Assembly: GCA_937974135.1 (NCBI GenBank) | Contig: CALJIH010000239.1 | Span: 1-11,462 of the forward strand | Length of the DNA stretch: 11,462 nt | From: an uncultured Cocleimonas sp. | GTDB lineage: Bacteria > Pseudomonadota > Gammaproteobacteria > Thiotrichales > Thiotrichaceae | Direction of reading: 5' to 3' | Part shown: piece by piece, positions 6,342 to 11,462 of the stretch | How positions within the stretch are numbered: position 1 is the stretch's first letter | Layout: each line of letters opens with the position of its first letter | Notes under the pieces: generated by a model | Seen by the model: the letters and a program-made list of their open reading frames with translations, nothing else | Told to the model about the DNA's origin: nothing | The model's database searches: none | Program-made: the position numbers and the translations under genes

Positions 6342-6358
6342 AAAAGTAGGGGGGTGTC
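6342..6358 (-). repeat. Single ACACCCCCC repeat in the leader of the PaiB-like gene
   Basis: AAAAGTAGGGGGGTGTC on the plus strand, with the C-rich strand as mRNA sense. It ends 23 nt before the ATG at 6318 and just upstream of the Shine-Dalgarno AAGGTGAG. The CACC of the repeat could base-pair with GGTG of the ribosome-binding site; this is only a possibility read from the sequence. The rest of the divergent gap (6359-6495) is A/T-rich and must hold the promoters for both directions, but no convincing -35/-10 pair stands out. Confidence 0.83.
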
Positions 6359-6495
6359 TTTTTAAACGTTAATGAATAAACAACAAATATTTAACAACTA
6401 TTTCACTATTAATCATCTACCATCTCGCTTAATTAGAAAACCTATTATTTATAAAACTTTGTTTGTAAATATTGTCTAAATAATTGACATAAAAA

Positions 6496-7563
6496 ATGAT
6501 AACCATGAAACTTCTATCCATGTTTAAAAAAAATATTACATCCTCAATCATTTTTGTAGGATTACTGATTGGTAGCTCAATTGTAAATGCTGATAATGAA
6601 TTGCTAAGCGTCAGCGTTAAACCACTCTCAAGCTTGTTGATTGAATCTAAACAAAGCACGCCTGCCAGCGCGGTTAGCTTAAATACGTCAGTAATAAGTG
6701 CTGAAATAACAGGACGTGCGTTTAAAGTATATGTAGAGACTGGCGACTTTGTTAAAGCTAGACAAAGGCTGGTTGCTTTAGATTGTCGTAGTTATGAATT
6801 AGCGCAAAAACAAGCAGAAGCTTCTCTGAAGGTTTCACTCGCGCAGCTGAATTTAGCGAAAAAACAATTGCGTCGTAACCAACAGCTAATATCAAAAGGT
6901 ACGATTCCGAGAGAGCTTTTAGATAGTGCTGAAGCTGCTCAACAAACCTCGCTGGCAGATATTGAGTTCAAAAAAGCACAAATCGAAACTGCAAAGCTAG
7001 CAGTTGATCGATGCATTATTCGTGCGCCTTACGCGGCGCAGGTGAGTAATCGTATGGCACAGCAAGGACAGTTATTGATGCCGGGCACACCATTGTTTGA
7101 GCTAATGCAAAGTGATCGTATGGAGATTAAAACTAATTTATCACCTGCAAACGCGGTGAGTTTAAAAGACCTACCTTTGATTGAATTTGTCACAGATAAG
7201 CAACGCTACAAAGTAACCGTACGAAGCATTTTGCAACGTGTAGACGAGACCACTCGAACCCAAGAGGTTCGTATGTCATTAGAAAAAGGTACTACCATTC
7301 CTGCAGGACTCTCTGGGCGGATAGAGTGGAGTAGTAATAGGCTGCAAATTCCACCTGAGTTTATTTTACGTAATGGCGCAAACTTAGGGGTGATGACAGC
7401 TGAGAACACCATCGAAGGAACGGCAAAAGCAAAATTCAAAGCATTGCCAAATGCAATTGAAGGTCAACCCGTATTAACCGATTTGTCGAAAAGCACCTTA
7501 ATTATCGATAAAAACCGCTATCGCGTCACTGATGGCCAATTGATAAGCATTCAAAAAGAATAA
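6496..7563 (+). CDS. RND efflux periplasmic adaptor (membrane fusion protein, HlyD/AcrA family)
   Basis: The 355-residue product links the inner-membrane RND pump to an outer-membrane channel. It has an export signal (hydrophobic 14-30, likely cleavage after VNA at 32; no lipobox Cys). A first lipoyl half follows (SAEITGRAFKVYVETGDFVK, 68-87), then a coiled-coil hairpin (about 100-170, with the turn near LISKGTIPRELLDSAEAA) and a second lipoyl half (CIIRAPYAAQVSNRMAQQGQ, 173-192). A beta-barrel domain follows (about 207-285) and a short membrane-proximal region. The hairpin is of ordinary AcrA-like or slightly shorter length. The start is uncertain: no clear Shine-Dalgarno precedes 6496, and ATGs at 6505 or 6520 would give a more compact signal peptide. 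The pump gene follows after 7 nt, so the two are an operon. Substrates cannot be predicted. Confidence 0.92.
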   Translation: MITMKLLSMFKKNITSSIIFVGLLIGSSIVNADNELLSVSVKPLSSLLIESKQSTPASAVSLNTSVISAEITGRAFKVYVETGDFVKARQRLVALDCRSYELAQKQAEASLKVSLAQLNLAKKQLRRNQQLISKGTIPRELLDSAEAAQQTSLADIEFKKAQIETAKLAVDRCIIRAPYAAQVSNRMAQQGQLLMPGTPLFELMQSDRMEIKTNLSPANAVSLKDLPLIEFVTDKQRYKVTVRSILQRVDETTRTQEVRMSLEKGTTIPAGLSGRIEWSSNRLQIPPEFILRNGANLGVMTAENTIEGTAKAKFKALPNAIEGQPVLTDLSKSTLIIDKNRYRVTDGQLISIQKE

Positions 7564-7570
7564 ATACAAA

Positions 7571-10500
7571 ATGTACGCGCGTCTGATTCAAAATCACGTA
7601 TTAGCTAATCTCACTTTTGTTCTAGTGCTGATTATTGGCTTCTTGTCGTATAAAGAAATGCCACGCCAGCAAGATCCGACGATTAATTTCAATTGGATAA
7701 CCATAATCACGGCATTGCCAGGTGCATCAGCACCCGATGTGGAAAAACGTGTTACCGATGTTCTAGAAGAGTCTATAAAAGGCATTCCTGATATAAATTT
7801 TGTATCAAGTAATAGTCGCGAGAATACTTCAAGTATTCTGGTGCGTTTTGAAGATATTCCAGAGCGAATCTATGATAAACGTTTGGCTGATTTACGCCGT
7901 GAGTTACAAAACGTACAAAGTGAATTGCCCGATGAGGCCATTGATTCACGAATTTTAGAAATTACTACGGGTAATGCGTTTCCTGCGGCTTTAGTAGCGG
8001 TCACCTCAAATTCAGACGATGAGCGTTTGCGCAAGCGTGCGCAGTCAGTCAGTGAGGCCATCGAACAAATTTCGGGGGTTGATCGTGTTGATACGATTGG
8101 TTTGGATGATCCTGAACTGCAAATCAATTTTTATCCGCAAGCATTAGAGTCTTTGGGTATGGCGCCAGCGACCTTAGCAAATGCCCTGCAAGTATGGTTT
8201 CAAGATGCTTCTGCGGGCACGACTGATATTGGTAATCGCAGTTGGTTGGTGCGCATTGTTGGTAAGAATAGCGATCCTGCCGAAGTGGCGAAACTACCTA
8301 TCCCAGGATTAAGCGGGGAAATTCCGCTGGGTCGTGTAGCCAGTGTGCAACGTGCACGTAAAAAAGCATCACAAGAAGTCAGTGTCGATGGTAAACCCGC
8401 AATTTTGTTATCGGTACTTAAACAAGACAATACCAATGTTATTAAATTGGTCGATAAGCTTAATGTCTGGGTTGATGAGCAAAACGAGCTCACACAGAAC
8501 ACTGGTATTCAGCTCAAAATGGTTGATGATCAAACGCTACCGACCAAGCAAGCCATAAAAATCATGCAAAGTAATGCATTGATTGGTCTGTTGTTAGTGT
8601 TGATCGTTGCGTGGTTGTTTTTAGGCAGTCGAATTGCATTCTTAACTGCTATCGGTATTCCCTTTATCTTGGCCCTAACTTTTTGGATTTTACAATCGAA
8701 TGGTGAAACCCTAAACATCACAGTATTACTTGGCGTGGTTATTGTATTAGGTATGTTGGTTGATGATGCGGTGGTGGTAGTCGAATCGATTTATTATCGA
8801 TTGCAACGTGGTATGAATGGACTAGATGCCGCCGTTGGGGCAATGAAAGAAGTGGCTTTGCCAGTTACTACAGCAGTATTAACGACTATTGCAGCGTTTT
8901 TGCCGTTGATGTTATTGCCAGGAATATTAGGCAAGTTTATGAAAGTCATTCCAATGGTAGTTACCTTGGCTTTGGCGATTAGTCTCATCGAAGCATTTTG
9001 GATGTTGCCGTCGCATATTCACGGTGCAAAGGTTAATTTTACTAAAAAGTCCTTAATGCAACGTGCTCGCGAAAGAGTGATTCGTTGGATTCAAATTAAG
9101 TACTCTAAAATTTTAATCAAAGCTTTACGTTGGCCGAAGATGACGCTAATTACCATCTTCTTGGCATTTACAACGGCAATCGGCGCTTTATCTGCGGGTT
9201 TAGTGAGGGTGGATTTCTTTGCTTCTGATAATTTGCGACTTTTCTATGTAAACGTGGAAATGCCTACATCAACGCCTCTGCAAGAAACCTTAAGAACCGT
9301 TTTAAACGTGGAAAAAGCGGTTAAAAAACACTTAAAAGATGAACCAGATGTTAAAGATGCACGCTCGGTAGTGAGCTATGCAGGGCAAATGTTTACTGAG
9401 ACAGAACCATTATTTGGTGATCATGTCGGTCAAATTGTGGTGAGTTTATTACCTGTCGATCAAGGTGCCGGCGAAGTGCGAGATATTATCGATGCTATGC
9501 GTGAAGACGTAACTAGCGTTATTGGCGCAAACAATATTTCGTTTTTAGAAATCAAAGGTGGTCCACCTTCCAGTAAACCGATCAGTGTTAAAGTTCGTGG
9601 CGATGATTACGCCACCATTAAACAAGCCAGCGATAAACTCAAGGAGATATTGCAGGGTATCAAAGGCATTAAGGATATAAGCGACGATGCGAATTTAGGT
9701 CGCATGGAATTGACGCTGAAAATGAACCACGATGTAATTCGTCGAGCTGGTATAAACCCTTTAGACATTACGCGCACGATTCGATTGTTAGTAGATGGTG
9801 AAGTCGTTGCTGAAATGCAGGACAAAGGAGAGAAACTACAGATACGGGTAAAGGCGGATAGAAACAACAGTAATGACATAGGTGATTTGCTCAAATTTAG
9901 AATGCCAACGCCAAACGGATCTAGCATTCCTTTAAACGAACTGGTCAAACAACAAAGGGGTGTTTCATTAGGCAATATTCGTCATTACAACTTTCGTCGA
10001 GCCATTACCTTAGAGGCAGATATTGCAAAACCTGAAGGCAAAGAAGATTTTATGGCGTGTCGTCTTCGTCCTGCGGTTTATGGTGATGAGATTGATTATT
10101 CAATTTGTGCCTTAGATACGGTAACTGCAAATAAACTCATGATGGATGAATGGGCAAAGTATCAAAAAGATTTTCCGAGTATTGATCTCGACACAACTGG
10201 TCAATTAGATGACATCAACGAGAGTATTGATTCAATCGGTAAGCTATTCTTAATCGGAATTGGTTTAATGTACCTGATTTTGGGGACGCAATTTAAAAGT
10301 TACTTTCAGCCATTTATTATTCTTGCCACAGTACCGTTGGCATTTACGGGCGTTATTTTAGGTTTATTGGTCACACAAAATCCGTTGAGTTTGTATACCT
10401 TGTACGGAGTCGTTGCTTTAGCGGGAATAGCGGTAAACGCGGCCATCGTTTTGGTTTCTGCGGCGAATGATCGTTTAGGCAAGGGTATGAGTTCGATTTA

Positions 10501-11011
10501 CTCGATTATCTATGCGGCACGTCGACGAGTTATTCCCATTATGATCACCACGCTAACAACCATCGCAGGATTATTCTCATTAGCGGTTGGTTTAGGTGGT
10601 GAGTCATTAATTTGGGGTCCAGTGGCAACATCTATTGTTTGGGGTGTGGGATTCTCGTCTTTGCTGACTCTATTTGCGATACCCTTACTTTATATCTTTG
10701 GCTCACGAGTGGTCTTCTGGATTGGTTGTTTCTTGTCAGTACTGGCTGTGCCGCTTTATATGTATTTTGTATACGTTGACGTGTCAACACATCAAAATGT
10801 CAATGAAATGAAAAGTATGATCTTACTTGGTATAGGGATTGCCGCGATCGTTGTCACCTTGTTATTGCTATTTCATGTTCAAAAGAAATACACACCAGGT
10901 GGACCAATTTTCAAATTGATGCTGAAACTCATTATTGGATCCGTGATGATTGCATCGACATGGAGCGCTAGGTATCAAATTGAGCCTTATTTAAGTCAAA
11001 TACTGTCATAA
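7571..11011 (+). CDS. RND family (HAE1/AcrB-type) efflux pump permease with C-terminal extension
   Basis: This 1146-residue inner-membrane proton-driven exporter shows the classic two-fold layout. It has TM1 (about 9-27), a periplasmic porter half, TM2-6 (about 335-480), TM7 (about 522-545), a second porter half, and TM8-12 (about 890-1044). The proton-relay pair D398-D399 is present in TM4 (LGMLVDDAVVVVES). In TM10, where AcrB has Lys940, this protein reads GIAVNAAIV (952-960) with no Lys, a variant I recall from several HAE1 subfamilies. It is about 100 residues longer than AcrB. The extra tail (about 1045-1146) holds three further hydrophobic stretches (about 1046-1068, 1083-1102, 1114-1131). 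A periplasmic segment carries two Cys (C830, C846). It begins 7 nt after the adaptor stop. No outer-membrane factor gene is in the window, so a shared TolC-type channel is likely. Confidence 0.95.
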   Translation: MYARLIQNHVLANLTFVLVLIIGFLSYKEMPRQQDPTINFNWITIITALPGASAPDVEKRVTDVLEESIKGIPDINFVSSNSRENTSSILVRFEDIPERIYDKRLADLRRELQNVQSELPDEAIDSRILEITTGNAFPAALVAVTSNSDDERLRKRAQSVSEAIEQISGVDRVDTIGLDDPELQINFYPQALESLGMAPATLANALQVWFQDASAGTTDIGNRSWLVRIVGKNSDPAEVAKLPIPGLSGEIPLGRVASVQRARKKASQEVSVDGKPAILLSVLKQDNTNVIKLVDKLNVWVDEQNELTQNTGIQLKMVDDQTLPTKQAIKIMQSNALIGLLLVLIVAWLFLGSRIAFLTAIGIPFILALTFWILQSNGETLNITVLLGVVIVLGMLVDDAVVVVESIYYRLQRGMNGLDAAVGAMKEVALPVTTAVLTTIAAFLPLMLLPGILGKFMKVIPMVVTLALAISLIEAFWMLPSHIHGAKVNFTKKSLMQRARERVIRWIQIKYSKILIKALRWPKMTLITIFLAFTTAIGALSAGLVRVDFFASDNLRLFYVNVEMPTSTPLQETLRTVLNVEKAVKKHLKDEPDVKDARSVVSYAGQMFTETEPLFGDHVGQIVVSLLPVDQGAGEVRDIIDAMREDVTSVIGANNISFLEIKGGPPSSKPISVKVRGDDYATIKQASDKLKEILQGIKGIKDISDDANLGRMELTLKMNHDVIRRAGINPLDITRTIRLLVDGEVVAEMQDKGEKLQIRVKADRNNSNDIGDLLKFRMPTPNGSSIPLNELVKQQRGVSLGNIRHYNFRRAITLEADIAKPEGKEDFMACRLRPAVYGDEIDYSICALDTVTANKLMMDEWAKYQKDFPSIDLDTTGQLDDINESIDSIGKLFLIGIGLMYLILGTQFKSYFQPFIILATVPLAFTGVILGLLVTQNPLSLYTLYGVVALAGIAVNAAIVLVSAANDRLGKGMSSIYSIIYAARRRVIPIMITTLTTIAGLFSLAVGLGGESLIWGPVATSIVWGVGFSSLLTLFAIPLLYIFGSRVVFWIGCFLSVLAVPLYMYFVYVDVSTHQNVNEMKSMILLGIGIAAIVVTLLLLFHVQKKYTPGGPIFKLMLKLIIGSVMIASTWSARYQIEPYLSQILS

Positions 11012-11022
11012 CAAGGCGTGTG

Positions 11023-11054
11023 CAGAACTTGTCAAAGTACACCCCCCCACTTTT
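11023..11054 (+). repeat. Single REP-like module plus ACACCCCCC repeat after the RND gene
   Basis: CAGAACTTGTCAAAGTAC (11023-11040) resembles the TTCGAC-type module at 1613-1630, and it runs into ACACCCCCCCACTTTT (11039-11054). The left half of the two paired loci is thus reproduced, but no inverted partner is found in the next 100 nt. It starts 12 nt after the RND stop, with the C-rich strand in mRNA sense. I see no intrinsic terminator in the rest of the gap to 11169. Confidence 0.8.
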
Positions 11055-11169
11055 GTGTGGTTTTGCCGCTTTTGGCTCATCTAATGTTGTTGTCTTCGCT
11101 ACGCTTTGGCTGTTCTTTTCTGTTAAGCTATTCCCCAAAATAAACACAAATAAATAAAAGGGCTAATTG

Positions 11170-11462
11170 ATGGCGAATTTTAATACCCATTTGGGTGTTG
11201 CCGCTGTGGGTTCAGGAATGCTTGCTACCCTGTGTTTACAAGTGGGCTTTGTCGATGCGAAAGATGCTATTTTACTCGCGAGCATGGGCGTTATGGGCGG
11301 TATATTGCCCGATATTGATTTACATTATTCCCATCCGAGTCGAATACTTTTTTCAATATTAGGGATTGTTGTAACTTTCCTCTGGGTATTTGCCGCCGAG
11401 AATCATCTGTCGATATTACAATTGTGGGCCGCAGGTTTAGGCATATATATGATTGTGCGTTA
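11170..11462 (+). CDS. YdjM/DUF457-type membrane-bound metal-dependent hydrolase, N-terminal part
   Basis: The frame opens with ATG at 11170 and runs off the window edge after 97 codons. The N-terminus MANFNTHLGVAAV carries the family's conserved His (H7) near a first hydrophobic segment. It is followed by GGILPDIDLHYSHPSR (43-58), the LPDxD motif diagnostic of the YdjM/DUF457 (PF04307) putative inner-membrane hydrolases. Further hydrophobic stretches (about 59-76, 82-95) fit a polytopic membrane protein. In E. coli YdjM is LexA-regulated, but I see no SOS box in the upstream gap here. A moderate Shine-Dalgarno (AAAAGGG, about 7 nt before ATG) supports the start. The rest of the gene, including its catalytic residues, lies outside the window, and its true reaction is not established for the family. 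Confidence 0.85.
   Translation, partial: MANFNTHLGVAAVGSGMLATLCLQVGFVDAKDAILLASMGVMGGILPDIDLHYSHPSRILFSILGIVVTFLWVFAAENHLSILQLWAAGLGIYMIVR

Noticed and set aside
6483..6488. TTGACA as a -35 box for the RND adaptor gene
   Set aside because: A -10 box at the proper distance would fall inside the coding region after the ATG at 6496 and no good match is there.
6429..6659. 76-codon minus-strand open frame overlapping the RND adaptor start
   Set aside because: It is antisense to the adaptor signal peptide and covers the divergent promoter gap; composition looks like a shadow of the real gene.
7594..9975. Several minus-strand open frames opposite the RND permease
   Set aside because: All are antisense to conserved pump sequence, and none has a start signal or family motif.
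220..11054. CRISPR array
   Set aside because: The repeat copies are separated by whole genes, occur in both orientations and have no regular spacers.
11100..11169. LexA box before the YdjM-like gene
   Set aside because: No CTGT-N8-ACAG-type palindrome is visible in the upstream gap.

Overview
The window looks like chromosomal DNA of a marine, heterotrophic gammaproteobacterium with low to moderate GC. The reasons are a DMSP lyase gene (dddP), an HAE1-type RND efflux pair, a PaiB/GNAT cluster, and intergenic REP-like palindromic repeats of the kind common in gammaproteobacteria. Genus or family cannot be fixed from the sequence alone. There are no rRNA or tRNA genes, CRISPR arrays, insertion sequences or phage genes.

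Layout. The left edge (3-173, +) is the C-terminal tail of a Cys/Met-metabolism PLP enzyme. A repeat-bearing gap follows, then an A/T-rich gene for a secreted protein of unknown function (390-1049, +) and a DUF3291 protein (1094-1534, +). A second repeat-bearing gap separates these from a block of five minus-strand genes, transcribed right to left: PaiB-like FMN-binding protein (6318-5740), RimJ/RimL-type GNAT (5687-4980), second GNAT (4963-4514), gamma-butyrobetaine-hydroxylase-like Fe(II)/2-oxoglutarate dioxygenase (4275-3139) and dddP (3043-1715). Divergent from this block is an RND pump: periplasmic adaptor (6496-7563) and a 1146-aa inner-membrane permease (7571-11011). The right edge holds the start of a YdjM/DUF457-type membrane protein (11170 onward, +).

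How the genes may work together. DddP cleaves dimethylsulfoniopropionate (DMSP) to dimethyl sulfide and acrylate, and it keeps all six family metal ligands. Just upstream on the same strand is a dioxygenase of the family that hydroxylates quaternary-ammonium compounds. It keeps an aromatic onium-binding cage but has a changed N-terminal zinc site. This suggests, but does not prove, a small onium-compound (betaine/DMSP) module. PaiB plus two acetyltransferases resembles the Bacillus paiAB arrangement. The RND pair has no outer-membrane factor inside the window.

The most distinctive non-coding signal is a repeat with core ACACCCCCC(T/C)ACTTTT. It occurs as six clear loci (two inverted pairs and four single copies) plus one degenerate copy, almost one per intergenic gap. 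The pairs form near-perfect 16-bp hairpins. Two single copies sit 22-23 nt upstream of start codons. Three loci carry an extra TCGAAGTA or TCAAAGTA module that resembles the widespread TTCGACAGGCTCAG repeat.
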